This document shows, piece after piece, positions 26,001 to 37,107 of a stretch of 64,000 nt of DNA. The notes under the pieces were generated by a model that worked only from the letters and a program-made list of their open reading frames with translations, was not told where the DNA came from and made no database searches. A program made the translations under genes and the position numbers. Origin of the DNA: Niebla homalea. Its lineage: Eukaryota; Ascomycota; Lecanoromycetes; Lecanorales; Ramalinaceae. How positions within the stretch are numbered: position 1 is the first letter of the stretch; every line of letters begins with the position of its first letter. The stretch is from positions 1,178,001 to 1,242,000 of the forward strand of contig JAHGAU010000009.1 in NCBI GenBank assembly GCA_019925105.1, in the 5' to 3' direction.

Positions 26001-29000
26001 TAAATCTATAATAGTAAGGAAGGGTAAAATAACTTAAAATTAATAATTTATAATAAACGGAGTCGGTAATTAAGTGAAATAACCTATATATATTTACTTA
26101 ATTTATCCATCAATTTAATTATTTATATTATATAAATAAAGTTTATACCTTATTTTAATCCGGTATATTAAACCCGTAAATTAAGAAAAAAGGATAGAGT
26201 ACGGATTAAACTTAATATATTACGGGCTTTCAACGTAGGTACGGACGCGTATATACTTATATTAATTTATTCTAAAGTATATATTTTTATTTAAGAATAT
26301 TTAATTAGGTTAAAAGAATATATTATTTAAAATCAAAGGTTAATTAAATTTTACCGTTTAATTATATATGATTAATTAAAGTTACGTTATAATTATTACG
26401 TTAAATATTAAGTATATTAAATAATAATTAGGTTAAAATGTTATAAATCCTTTAAACTTATAATTATAATACCTTTTAATGTTATTATATTTTTATATCT
26501 TATATTAAGGATTGAAATAATTATTTTATACCGTTTTTAGAAAATCAGAATATATATTAATTATTTAATTAAAAATTATAAACTTAAATATATTAATTAA
26601 ATATAAAAACTTTTTTTTTTTTTGCTTAAAATAATCGATAAGCTATATATTTAAATCTTCCGAAAAATTTACCGTTTTTTAAATAATAATAATATATTTA
26701 ATATACCGAAGTACGTTTCCGGATCCTTAAATTAATTATTCGGTTTTTATATTGAATAATTAATAAATTAAAGCTTTATAAATAGATATTTATTTTATAA
26801 AAAATAAATATATATTTCCTTTATATAATAAATTAACCGTAAAATTAATATAGCGATTTATCCTAATATTAAATTATTTTTTATTTAATCGTTAAACCTA
26901 TTTATTCTCCTTAATTTAAATATATATTAATAAACTTTACTTAATAAAGCTTTACTTTTTTATAAAACTTCTTTTTATTTTATAAATATTAAATATTTTA
27001 AGATTATCTAGTTAAATATATAATTATAATTAAAACCTTTTTATATAAAGAAATTACGAAAGATTTTACGTAAATATATATACGTTAACGTTTAATTAAA
27101 GGTAAAGGAGTAAATATGGTTAAAATAGGTCCTAAATTCCTTAAAGAAATCCCCGTAAAACTTTTCTATATTAATCGTTTTCTTTATTTTTAAGATTAAT
27201 TTATTTTTTTAAGTTTAATTATTAATTTTAAGGCTTTATTATAAAAGAAAGCCTTAAAGGAAATAAAGGAATATAAACTTAAAAGACTTTAAGTTATCGC
27301 GGTAATTTTATATTAAGATAATCTTTAATATTTAAATAAAAAGTCTTAAAAATATATATTTATAAATACTTAAATATCCGTTAATATTAATAAAATATAT
27401 TATATTAATTAAATATTATCTCGTGGTATTAAAAAAGTTAGTCTTTATATATATTTTATAATATTCTATAATAAGGCTTAAATCGGTAATATATACCCGG
27501 TTCCTATATTTATTTATATTTATTAAGAAATTTTCCGGCTTTACGTTATAATAAATAATATTCTTAAAATAAATATACTTAAAACGATATAAAAGTTAAT
27601 CGGTAAGTGTTAATATTATTTTAAAAGAGAAATAACACCGGTAAAAATTAAATAAATCCTTTAAGCTAAATTTTAAAAGATTAAATATTACAGTATTATA
27701 TTTATATTTAAATAAAAGATTATAAATACGTAAAATACTGATACCGTTAAAAAAACGTTTAATAAATATCGACTTTAAGGTTAAGGACGGAGAGTTTAAT
27801 AAAAATATATTTAAATTTAATAATAACTTCTTTATTAATATTAATTTTAATTTTTAAAGAATAATAAATATTATAATATTATATTAATTACTTCGGAATT
27901 ACTTATATATATATTGTTAAAGCCTTCCTTACCGATCCTCCTTTAAATGTGATATTTACCGGTTATACGTAAATCCTAATAAAAGTTATTAGAATATAAA
28001 AGATAATTCTTTAAACGTAAAATAAAAAGTTAATTTATTTATTAAGTTCTTTATTTATAATATTTAATAAATTAATTTATAGGTATATTAAGACGGTTAC
28101 TTTAATATATATTAGAAAATACTTATATTATCATTATTAAATATTATTTTACTTATTTAATTATATTCTTTAAATAATAAATATTCTACCGATTAAATAT
28201 TAAGCCCTTAATCTGAATAACTTTTAAATATTCATATTATTTCCGTAAACGCGCGTTATTTATTATTTTTTTATTTAATTATTCTTAATTATTTATTTAA
28301 TTAATATCGCTTTTAAATATTAAGGTTTAATATTTTTAATGAAAGTTATAATATTTTTTAATTAAAAGCGATAATTAAGTAAAATAAACCTTAAAATTAA
28401 AACATTATTTTAGCCCCCCGTTAAATAGCGAAAGCTTAAAGAATACTGACGGTATTGGATATTTAGCTCCTTTTAAAATAATTTCTTATAATATAAACTT
28501 ATCGTTTATATTATTTAAGAGTTTAATTAAAGGACTATTTAATCTATTATCCTTATTCCGTTTTATTAAATTAATAAGGAAAATATTAACCTTAAATAGC
28601 TTAAACGCTTTATAAAATATAGCAGATTAAGTCTTAATAATATTTAAAGCGTAAGCTTAATATAACTTATTTTTAAGTAACCCTTTTAATAATTATTTAA
28701 TATTTAAACCCCGAAAAATCAGTTACTTTTAATCTAATAATAAACTTAACTTAATTAAGCTTTAAGAAATAAGTTAAAACCGGAAAAGAATCGGGTATAT
28801 CCTTATTAATTAAAAAATCCTCCGTTTATAACCCTGCCTTTAAATAATATCTTAATAATTATAATATATACAAAAATAATTCTACGTAAAGATTAAGTAA
28901 TTAAGTAAAGATTAATAAGAAACTTATATAGTTAAGACCGTTTTTTTCCCCTTTATAGTTTTTTAAGGTTATATTTAAAACCTTTTAATAAATTAATAAA

Positions 29001-30371
29001 GATATATTAACCGAAAATACCGTAATAAATAAGGGTATTATTAATATCTTTTTTGGGAAAACCTTTATTTCGGGAACCTTAAAAACCTTATTGATGGCTT
29101 TATTATTGAAGTTAAGTTAGATTTCTATAATAAAGCCCGCTTAATAAAACTATATAAAAAGGTTCGGGAATAATTAAGTAAGTATATCGAGTTTTCTATT
29201 AAGAAAAATATATTATTATTATTTAATTTCTTTACGGAAGGAAAAAGCCCGGATAGGAGTACGTTTATATATAAATTATAAGTACTTTATAACGGGGTAT
29301 TAAATACTTAAGGGATATATCAATTTCGGTTATATATTAATATAAAGATAACGTATAATAATAATACTTATATAATTATTTTAATATATTATAATAATAT
29401 AAGCGTATTAAAGTTATATATTATTTATCCTATATTATTTATTTATCTAAATTAAGTCTTTAAGTACCGTATAATTTATTTTAATAATTAAGATATAACC
29501 GGTAATTTAAATTCTTTTTAATAAAGAGTTATTTTTATTAAGAACGGTAAAAATTTAATAAAGGAATATTAAAAACGCTATATAGTTATGGTAAATATAA
29601 AAGTATTAAGTTTATAAAATTTAAGTTTTAATTTTTTTATATAAAGCTTTATAATATTATCCTTAATTAAGTCTATTTAATTAAAGTTTAAAATATTAAC
29701 TAATAAGTTTATATTGGATTTTAATATAATTATTAACCTTAATTATAAAATTTTAATCGGAGCTTAATTAAACTTTTTATTTATAATTTAATTAAAGTAA
29801 TAAATTAAAAAAACTACTTTTAAAGTCATTAAGAAGTCTTATATAAAATTAAGAAAACAGCGTTACTTATTTAAGATTAATAGGATTTTATAAAATTATC
29901 GCGTATTTTAAGAATATAAAACTCCGGAACTAATATTCTTTTAATATAAAAAGGCTAAAAGACTTTAAAGCGTATTATTATTTTTTTTATAACGGTAATA
30001 TTAAGATTTAATTAATTAAATACTTCCGTAATATTTTCCGCTTTCTTAATTAAATTTTCTATTAATACTTAAAATATAAACTGCGTTAAAGGATTTTAAC
30101 GGTTTTATTCACTATTAAAATAATAAAAATTATATAAGCGATAAGTTTATAATACGGAAAAAGTAATATAATTAATTAAATTTATAAAGAAAAAATAAAT
30201 TATTCCTTTATAATAAAGTTTATATAATCTAGAAGTAATAATAAAGAAACTTATATAACGGAAAGATATTTACTTTTTATCCTTTAATTAAACGGAAAAC
30301 TTATTTAATTATAATTAAAAAAAAATAATAAAGCAATTATATATTTATTTCCCTTAAAATAATATTAAAGT
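23045..30371 (+). pseudogene. Decayed coding-like sequence, main segment of the long plus-strand locus
   Basis: More than 7 kb with no LINE or LTR similarity. Read on the plus strand it gives long runs broken mainly by TAA/TAG, as expected if Gln or Trp codons were hit by RIP. Examples: R-A-F-N-V-G-T-D-A-Y near 26230, M-V-K-I-G-P-K-F-L-K-E near 27116, F-F-T-E-G-K-S-P-D-R-S near 29230. At least one frame change is needed around 29040. I do not recognise any domain. With 8443-11385 the locus would be about 10 kb. Being RIP-hit implies it was duplicated, so a multi-copy gene or a large mobile element is likelier than a single-copy gene. The strand call rests on by-eye reading only. Confidence 0.4.
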
Positions 30372-30526
30372 TGTTGAAATTGAGAGGTATAAGTTGCTTG
30401 ATTATTACTATGTACAAAGTGAGACTATGTGCAAAACCATATGCCGCTATCCCACTTGGGTTTAACACGTCCGCTTTATCTAATCTGATCCGCGTTACGT
30501 AATCTCCCAAGTGGCGATCCTGCACA
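30372..30526 (-). repeat. 3' LTR of copia-1 (155 bp)
   Basis: On the minus strand it runs from TGTGCAGGATCGCC to ATTTCAACA, the TG...CA layout of an LTR. A purine-rich run (CGAAAAGGAG) lies just upstream on the minus strand, a possible polypurine tract. It sits downstream of the copia-1 RNase H end. Its terminal 40 bp resemble the ends of the copia-2 LTRs at 44812 and 45406. The region keeps CpA sites, so RIP was light here. A 62-codon open frame across it is incidental. No second LTR was found in the window. Confidence 0.65.
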
Positions 30527-30645
30527 TTTAATACTCCTTTTCGAACTTTGTATATAGCCTATAAATCATATTTACTGAACAACTTTTTTATAGCCCTAAC
30601 GTTATATCCTTTTGTATAAGTAGCTCGTTACCGTGTTTATTGCGT

Positions 30646-30710
30646 AGCTCCCCTATATCCTAAGTTAATAAGCTCCCCTGTATCCTAAGTCGGTAAGCTC
30701 CCCTGTATGG
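30646..30710 (-). repeat. 25-bp tandem repeat with polypurine core in copia-1 3' UTR
   Basis: Two and a half units of 25 bp starting at 30646, 30671 and 30696. Each contains AGCTCCCCTRTA on plus, which is TAYAGGGGAGCT on the element strand. The GGGGAG core resembles a polypurine tract, present three times. Confidence 0.7.
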
Positions 30711-31122
30711 TTATTATTTATTACCCGGTTTGTTATTAAGTCCGCCGTCGGTAAGTATACGGTCCTTAAACTATCGATATAATAACTTTTTAAGGCCTAA
30801 CGCCCGTCTAAATTGCATAAAGGGTTTGGTAAATAAGGCCTTTATTAACCCATTAACTACCTATTCCGTAATATAAATATACTCGAAATTAACGGTGCCA
30901 GCCTCAAGTTATTCCCGCAGTTAATATAGTTGGATGTTTATATATTTTATCTTTACATAATGCACCGGGTTTTTAACCAATACGATAGCCTCTTAATTAT
31001 TACTATAAATCGTAATAATAAGTATGTATCCAGATTTATCGGGTTATATTTACCTTATCCCGTATACTTGGCTTTATAGGTAAATAACGTTACCGTCGGT
31101 TGCCTTTTTAAAGACCAGTAAA

Positions 31123-31127
31123 TCGGT
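31123..31127. repeat. Target-site duplication of copia-3, left copy
   Basis: TCGGT, identical to 36709-36713. A 5-bp duplication is standard for copia integrases. Confidence 0.9.
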
Positions 31128-31354
31128 TGTTACACGCATGGACGTATGAGTGTGATGGGGTAGTATGAATTAAGTATGATCTATAAAGATAGATTTATGA
31201 AAGAAGACTACAGGATATACCCAGCTAGTCTGGGATATACGGCCAGGTAATAAGATATACACGTATTATAAGAGTATCTTAATACCGCTTGTATAACGGC
31301 TTAATAATACTTTATGTCCGCAATATTATTACTATACTTATACCTAAATTAATA
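31128..31354 (-). repeat. 3' LTR of copia-3 (227 bp)
   Basis: Same length as, and direct repeat of, 36482-36708. The outer (left) part keeps TGTTACACGCATGG, whereas the inner end is RIP-mutated (terminal ACA reads ATA). Followed at 31355 by the element's polypurine tract. Confidence 0.92.
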
Positions 31355-31366
31355 TACCCCCTTAAG
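31355..31366 (-). other. Polypurine tract of copia-3
   Basis: CTTAAGGGGGTA on the minus strand directly upstream of the 3' LTR, the expected primer position for plus-strand DNA synthesis. Confidence 0.7.
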
Positions 31367-31661
31367 ATTATTATTTAATAATAATCCTAGATATCCTTAT
31401 ATAGTTACTTTTTTTTATTATAATTGAACTTATTAATAGACCGAGAAACTTATATAGAAAAGAATACGTTTTTTAAGAAGTTAAAGTTTTAATAAAAAAA
31501 TCGGTAACCCGGAAAGCAATAATAAGATTTTAATATATTAATTAACTCCGGAGATTTATATTTACTTAATAAAGCTCCGAGTATTATCCTATATAATATT
31601 ATTAAGTAATTATTATTAAATATACGTTAAAAAAATTATAAATTAAGGAAATCGTAAAAAT

Positions 31662-31748
31662 AAGGGAACCCGGAAAAATTATTGTATACCCGGTTTATAA
31701 TTGTTGATTTTTAAGAGCTAAATCTCTCAAAAACGACGTTTCCGGGGT
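31662..31748 (-). other. Shared 3' UTR hairpin module, copia-3 copy
   Basis: Between the pol end and the 3' LTR. On minus: CCCCGGAAACGTCG, stem, loop GATTTAGCT, complementary stem, then ACCCGG-type motifs repeated at about 25-bp spacing (plus-strand ACCCGG at 31668 and 31688). The stem pairs GTCGTTTTTGAGAG with CTTAAAAATCAAC, several pairs weakened by transitions. The same layout occurs in the two small LTR elements at 39575-39678 and 42144-42251. Confidence 0.65.
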
Positions 31749-31789
31749 TTTATTAAGTTATATTATAATATAGGATTCTCCTAAGGTTT

Positions 31790-32480
31790 ATCGTCTTTAA
31801 GGTTTAAGAATTTAATAAATTCCTTATATTTCTATAATAATAAAGGCTTTATAAGGCCGTCCGTTAATATCTTTACTATTAATATATACTTAATATTAAT
31901 CGTTTTCTTTTAATATTCTTATCGTAATTAATAATAATATATATTTATATAACGAAGTTTTATTATAAACTATAAGTTTATCTTTTAGATTATACGGATT
32001 ATTTAAGTATTATTATACTTAATCTTTAATAAATATAATAAGTTTAATATAATTAATTTAAAGAAATAATTTTATTATATAAGCTTTTTTATAAGGGTAA
32101 AGCCCAGGAGTTCGGCTTTAATAAAACTTATTATTATTGTTTTTTATTTAATAATTTTCCAATTAATTAAGCCTTTAAAGAGCTTAAAGATATAATTTTA
32201 TAAGCTATACCATATCTCTATATTATTAATAAAGGATACGTTAAATAAAGCTATAAATACGGTATAAAGATTTTTAATACGCCTATTATAAACGATTATA
32301 TAATACTTTATATAAGCGAGGTATTATAATATTTATATAATTAATTTTTAATAATATTATAACGGGTTTATAAGGAACTTAAATAGCTTTAAGGCTAAAA
32401 AGGCTATATTTATTCTTATCGTTATAATAATAAAGTTAATTAAGCCGATAAACTATTAATATACGTAAATTTCTTAAAGT
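31790..32480 (-). pseudogene. Copia-3 RNase H domain
   Basis: The minus-strand reading near 31910 gives R-Y-I-N-I-Y-Y-Y (family: KHIDIRYHW). Near 31850 it gives I-L-T-D-G-L-I-K-P-L (family: ADGLTKPL), followed by K-Y-K-E-F-I-K-F-L-N-L. This is the usual C-terminal end of copia pol. Stops are RIP-type. Confidence 0.85.
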
Positions 32481-32499
32481 ATTACTTAATCGGTATTCT

Positions 32500-33340
32500 T
32501 AATAAATATATTAATATTATATAAAAATACTTTAAGAGCTCGGTTTATTATTGTAATATTAAGTTTAATTATAAACTTATCGATATAGCTATTTTAATAT
32601 AAGCGGATTTAATAAGTTAATCTATTTTATACTATCCTTATACTTAAGAATTACTTAAGTTTATATAAGGTTTTTATTTTATATTTCTGAAAGAATTAAC
32701 TTTAAAAGTTATTTACTTTTTAATTATTCTTTTAATTATAAATAATAATGATATTATTTATAAAGAAGAAAACCATTATATAATCGTTAATAAAGAAATA
32801 TTTAACTTTTAAGATTTACTTTAAGTTTAAGTTTATTAATATTTATAAAAGATTCCGGAATTATAATATTAATAATTATTTTAATTTATATAGGGCTTAA
32901 AGTAAAAAAAATAAGATTTTACCCCTATACCTTTCCGGTAATTTAATATATATAAGTTTGTTTATATTATTATTAATAAACGTATTAACGGCGTCCCATT
33001 ATTTTATTTCTAAATCGAATATAGTTACGATAACTATAAGTATTCTTAAGACTTATATTACTAGGATAACGGTAAATATATCTTATTCGGTCTTTTATAA
33101 ATTACCTTTTATATAGAGCTTTATTTTATACTTTATAAGATACCTTTTATTATTAAATTTATACTTAAATACCCAAGTGGTTAAGATAAGTATTTTATTC
33201 GCTTTTTTTATATAATTAAATAAGACCTTTTTCTATATTCCTTTACCTTAAGTAAACTAAGCTTTACTTTAATTATTAACTTAAAACCCGCGGTATATAA
33301 GTATTTTAATATATAACGATAATATTTTAACTTAAAGGGT
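32500..33340 (-). pseudogene. Copia-3 reverse transcriptase domain
   Basis: The minus-strand reading shows T-T-W-V-F-K-Y-K-F-N near 33185, a run of R-Y-L-I-K-Y-K-I-K-L, then T-I-F-D-L-E-I-K and D-A-V-N-T-F-I-N-N-N-I near 33000. These match the fungal copia RT block WVFKYKFD...YKARLCVRGD...DAVNAFINS. Reverse transcriptase copies the element RNA into DNA. Inactivated by many stops. Confidence 0.9.
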
Positions 33341-33349
33341 AAGGTATTA

Positions 33350-35090
33350 CGGTAGAGCATGCCCATAATTATTAATTTTAATAAATAAGAAAATATCTTA
33401 TTATTCTTATAAAGCTTAAATAATAATAGGAAGGCAGTAAATACTATATAATATAATAGCTTTAAATTATTTTTAATTAAATTAAAAGTTATAATATAGT
33501 TTACTTTCTTTATACTTCGTTTAATCCTTTTTCCTTTAATAATATTATCTATATTAAAATCCGATTTATTATTATTTTTCTTTCTAGGCTTTAAGGTAAA
33601 CTTTAAAGTTAATATTAAAGTAAGTAGAACGCTATTTCTATTATTATTATTATTACTTCCCCGGAATTATTACCGTTATTATTATTATCTATAAAGTTAT
33701 AATTTATAAACGCTGGAGTTCATAAAAAGGGATATAGCTATTATTATTCTTTGTATTTTTTAAAGGTTTTATCCCGGTAATTCCGTTTTATTCATCTTTT
33801 TTATTTTCCTTATTATTAATTATTATTATAAAGTATATAGTATTTATTAATAGGACCTTAAGGAATAACTTATTCTCAATTTAAGTTACGTCGATTTCAC
33901 TTATTTTATAGAACTTTTTTTCGTTAAAGAAGATATTTCGGGTATAAATAACTTTTTTTAACTAGATATTTAAATATTATAAATATTAATATTATAATAG
34001 TTAATAAAGAAATCAACATTTACTTTTAATATAAGCTTTTCTTTTTTTAAGATAAATTTATTAAGTAAATAAACCTTATAATTATATTGTTTTAAATATT
34101 AAAAGTTTAATTTTAAATTTATAATTTTTTTAAATAATATAGTTTATAAGTGCTTTTTTATTAATATTTAATTTATAAGGAAACCGGCCATTTATATAAT
34201 TTATGGCCATAGGAATTAAGGTAGATTTACTTATAATTTTATTACTTATACTTTAATAGTAAGTAGTCCACCCTTCCGTTCCGAATATCCATTTTATATT
34301 ACGGTATCTGGTACTAATAACTTAAAGGTAATACTAAGTTTATTGATAAGGCTATTAAATTTAAATCCCAATAATATTTTATTATTTAATTAAATAAAAA
34401 TTATATCGTAATAAAATTAAGTCTTAATCGTTTTAATAACTTTCTATAGGATATTACTTACTTTTAACTTATATTTATAAATATATATTATTTAGAAATT
34501 ATATTCGGAATAAGCAATATATAATACTTATTAATTATAATTTATTATAATATTTATTTATATAAGATCGTAAATAATTTAAAAGAAAGGTATTAATAAG
34601 GTCTTTACTTTATATAATAACCTTAATATAATTTAATAAGCTTTTAATAAGGTATAGACTTCATAATTATTTATCTTTAAAACCTTTTTTTTATCCGTAA
34701 TATTTATTTTTTAATTATTCCTATAAGGTATTAAATAGAATCGTTATTGATATAAATAAAAAGCTAATACTATTCCGCTATTATTCTTAATTTCATTAAT
34801 AACTTTATTAATCGTTTTAAAATAACTTTATTAACTATAAAAAGCATTATTAATATCTCATTATTCAGTATTATTTTTCAGGACGTAAAGATTATTAATA
34901 TATTTTAGTAATATTATAGGCTATCCTTTATAAATAAATATACGTTCTTATTATTTAAAAAATATACTTTTTACTTAAGAATACTATTAAATAAATAGTT
35001 TATTATAAAGTCTAAGATATAAGCTACCTTTATAAATATAATTTTAATTTTTCCCTAATAAACTTATCGATATAAAGGGTAATACTTCCG
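33350..35090 (-). pseudogene. Copia-3 integrase region
   Basis: Assigned mainly by position between the protease and RT remnants. The minus strand reads in long blocks with RIP-type stops, but I could not place the catalytic D,D-35-E residues with confidence. Confidence 0.55.
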
Positions 35091-35094
35091 TATA

Positions 35095-36468
35095 CTTTAA
35101 TTTTATTATTATTAATACTTATAATAATAATATTATTTTCGCTATTTACTTCTTTAATAAAGCGGTTTTTTATAATATTATTATAAATATAAATTATAAA
35201 GCCGTTATTTATAATTTAAAACGATCTAAGATTTATATTTCTTAAAATAATAAAAGCTTTATATTTATCGTTTAATAATACCTTTAACGGCTTTTCCTTT
35301 TATTTAATATTTTTAAACTTCTTAAGAGCCTTATTAACCCTTTTCCTGGTTTTTTGGTCCTTAAGTTTATCTTTTACCTTTTTTATAATAGCTAAGTTTC
35401 GTTTAAAATTTAATAATTTATTAAATTAATCGCCTCGAAGGTAATTATATTCGTTAAATTAATATTTTATACCGTATAAATATTTAATTAACTTAATTAT
35501 ATTACTTTTATAAGTTAATTTTACTAATTCCTTTAAAGTATTACTATTACCGATTTTCTTATCGTTAATTATAAACGTTAAGTACATTAAAGTCATCTTC
35601 TTTACGTCGTAGAGTCGGATATAATATTTAAATTTCTCCTTAACGGTAATAAGGGCTACGGAGTAATCTATTACGTTCCCAATATTAAACTTATATATTT
35701 AAGATAATATTAATATATATTTCTTTATTATTATTAGAAAATCGCGGAATATATATTTATAATTTAAAGCTTTTATAAGACGATTATTCTTAGCTTAAAT
35801 AAGTATATATATTTATTTATTTATTTAAAATTTAGGACTTTATCGAGATTTAAAACTGGTTTTAATATTATAATACTTTTTCTTTATTTTTAAAGAGCGG
35901 GCGGAGTTTAAGGGTATTATTTTCAATTAAAGGGCTTAAAAGAAGTCTTATAAATGGACTTTTACGTTTTAAAGGTATATAAGATTTACTTTATTAATTA
36001 ATAAATAAATAAAATCGTTAAGCTTTATTAATAAAGTATCCTATTTTTCTTACCGTAATACGTAACTTTTATATTATATTATATATATTTTATATATAAC
36101 TATAGTATTCATAACTTAATTATTTAAGACTTAAGGAACTTCTAATTTATTGTACTTTATTAATACTTTAAGCTTGATATTAAGGGCAGGGTTTATAAGA
36201 TCCTAAATATAGTATCCCGTTGCTTTTCCCTTAACGATAAATAACCACGCGTTTCAGTCTTTAGAATTAACGAGTTTTACTTCGTGAAAACTTATTTTGA
36301 ATTAATTAATTAATTAATAAGAAAGGAGAAAAATGGTTCCCTTTATAATTCTTGCTCGAGTCTCTATATATATAATTCTTTAAGTATATAGCTTAAAAAT
36401 TATATTTACGTAATTCAATTATTAAATAAATAATTCGAATCTTTAATAAATACATTAAGTATATATAA
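35095..36468 (-). pseudogene. Copia-3 gag and protease region
   Basis: Around 35170-35260 the minus strand reads F-x-I-I-N-N-G-F-I-I-Y-I-Y-N, matching the copia protease W-x-x-D-S/N-G-A-T-x-H-V-C/T-N with the catalytic Asp changed to Asn. Upstream, 35400-35650 gives an open, charged, helical gag-like stretch including R-L-Y-D-V-K-K-M-T-L-M-Y-L-T. Gag forms the cytoplasmic particle in which reverse transcription occurs. Confidence 0.75.
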
Positions 36469-36481
36469 CCGGGCTTATAAT
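36469..36481 (-). other. Primer-binding site of copia-3 (initiator Met half-tRNA type)
   Basis: Minus strand reads ATTATAAGCCCGG immediately after the 5' LTR. Copia elements commonly use the anticodon-side half of initiator tRNA-Met, whose complement is GTTATGAGCCC. One TG-to-TA and one G-to-A change give the observed sequence. Confidence 0.7.
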
Positions 36482-36708
36482 TGTTATACGTATAGACGTA
36501 TAAGTATAATAAGGTAATATAAATTGAATATAATCTATGAAAATAAATCTATAAAAGAAGACTATAGGATACACCCAGCTAATCTGGGATATACGGCCAG
36601 GTGATAAGATATACACGTATCATGAGAGTGGCTTGGCACCGCTCGCATAACGGCTCAGTGACACTCCATGCCCGCAACACTACCACCATGCCTACACCTA
36701 GGCTGACA
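36482..36708 (-). repeat. 5' LTR of copia-3 (227 bp)
   Basis: Direct repeat of 31128-31354. The mutation pattern is reversed: the outer (right) half at 36590-36708 is GC-rich and keeps almost all CpA sites, ending CTAGGCTGACA, while the inner half is AT-shifted. Confidence 0.92.
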
Positions 36709-36713
36709 TCGGT
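36709..36713. repeat. Target-site duplication of copia-3, right copy
   Basis: TCGGT, identical to 31123-31127. Confidence 0.9.
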
Positions 36714-36870
36714 ATACTCCCTACGTTAAAGAGGTAGTTTAAAATTAACCTACGGGTGGAGTCGGCCGTAAAATCGGAGTCGGTATACCCATTAAGAGCC
36801 TTAAGCTTACCCTTATATACTAACTAAAAGTATATAATGGTCCGTAAATAACGTATAATTTACCTTATAT

Positions 36871-36881
36871 ATAACTAATAT
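36871..36881. repeat. Target-site duplication of the truncated LINE, left copy
   Basis: ataactaatat, identical to 37097-37107. Confidence 0.88.
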
Positions 36882-37096
36882 AAAAGGCGTACGAATGGAT
36901 TCCCACTCTCTGGACGGCCGTAGATGCTCTCAGCCCTTGGGACGTGAGTGGAGGCTGGGTGGACACCGGTTTTTGTTCCTAACGTTATGGATGTCGGGTT
37001 TTTTTACGGTTACCAGTAAGGCCAAATGGCCGAGTATTAGGGAACGCCGGAATTAGCTTAGCTAGATCCGTAGTATAAATCAATCAATCAATCAAT
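36882..37096 (+). mobile_element. 5'-truncated LINE, 215 bp, subfamily 2, not RIP-mutated
   Basis: Aligns with the last roughly 215 bp of LINE D (from about 18460) and ends in (ATCA)n at 37078-37096. Where D has TpA, this copy has CpA or TpG, for example GGAGGCTGGGTGGACACC here against an AT-shifted D version. It thus preserves the pre-RIP 3' end of the subfamily. Short length probably put it below the duplication size that triggers RIP. Flanked by a perfect 11-bp duplication. 5' truncation is typical of LINE integration. Confidence 0.93.
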
Positions 37097-37107
37097 ATAA
37101 CTAATAT
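37097..37107. repeat. Target-site duplication of the truncated LINE, right copy
   Basis: ataactaatat, identical to 36871-36881. Confidence 0.88.

Larger units (their letters stand above)
30527..31127 (-). pseudogene. Copia-1 pol, RNase H C-terminus and 3' UTR
   Basis: Minus-strand translation shows the classic Ty1/copia RNase H end: W-S-L-K-R-Q-P-T-V at about 31100, N-P-V-H-Y-V-K-I-K-Y-I-N-I near 30965 (family: NPVxHxRTKHIDIRYH), and V-N-G-L-I-K-A-L near 30840 (family: ADGLTKAL), followed by F-R-R-A-L-G-L. RNase H removes RNA during reverse transcription. Stops are RIP-type. The preceding pol sequence resumes at 36709 after copia-3. Confidence 0.88.
31128..36708 (-). mobile_element. Copia-3, complete Ty1/copia retrotransposon nested in copia-1
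   Basis: 5581 bp with two 227-bp LTRs and TCGGT duplications. Orientation is minus: a polypurine tract (CTTAAGGGGGTA, 31355-31366) abuts the left LTR and an initiator-Met half-tRNA binding site abuts the right LTR. Domain order on the minus strand is gag, protease, integrase, RT, RNase H, as in Ty1/copia. Coding is wrecked by RIP-type stops, so it cannot be autonomous now. It interrupts copia-1 pol between 31127 and 36709. Confidence 0.93.
36709..36881 (-). pseudogene. Copia-1 pol fragment between two insertions
   Basis: Short piece of copia-1 (between RT and RNase H) left between copia-3 and the truncated LINE. It ends in the 11-bp duplication ataactaatat of the LINE insertion. Assigned by continuity rather than by a motif. 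Confidence 0.6.

Noticed and set aside
23045..30371. Gypsy or copia pol in the long decayed locus
   Set aside because: I looked on both strands for RT and integrase motifs of the kind readable elsewhere in the window and found none.
30337..30525. 62-codon minus-strand frame with ordinary-looking amino-acid composition
   Set aside because: It coincides with the copia-1 LTR. Its good composition only reflects light RIP there.
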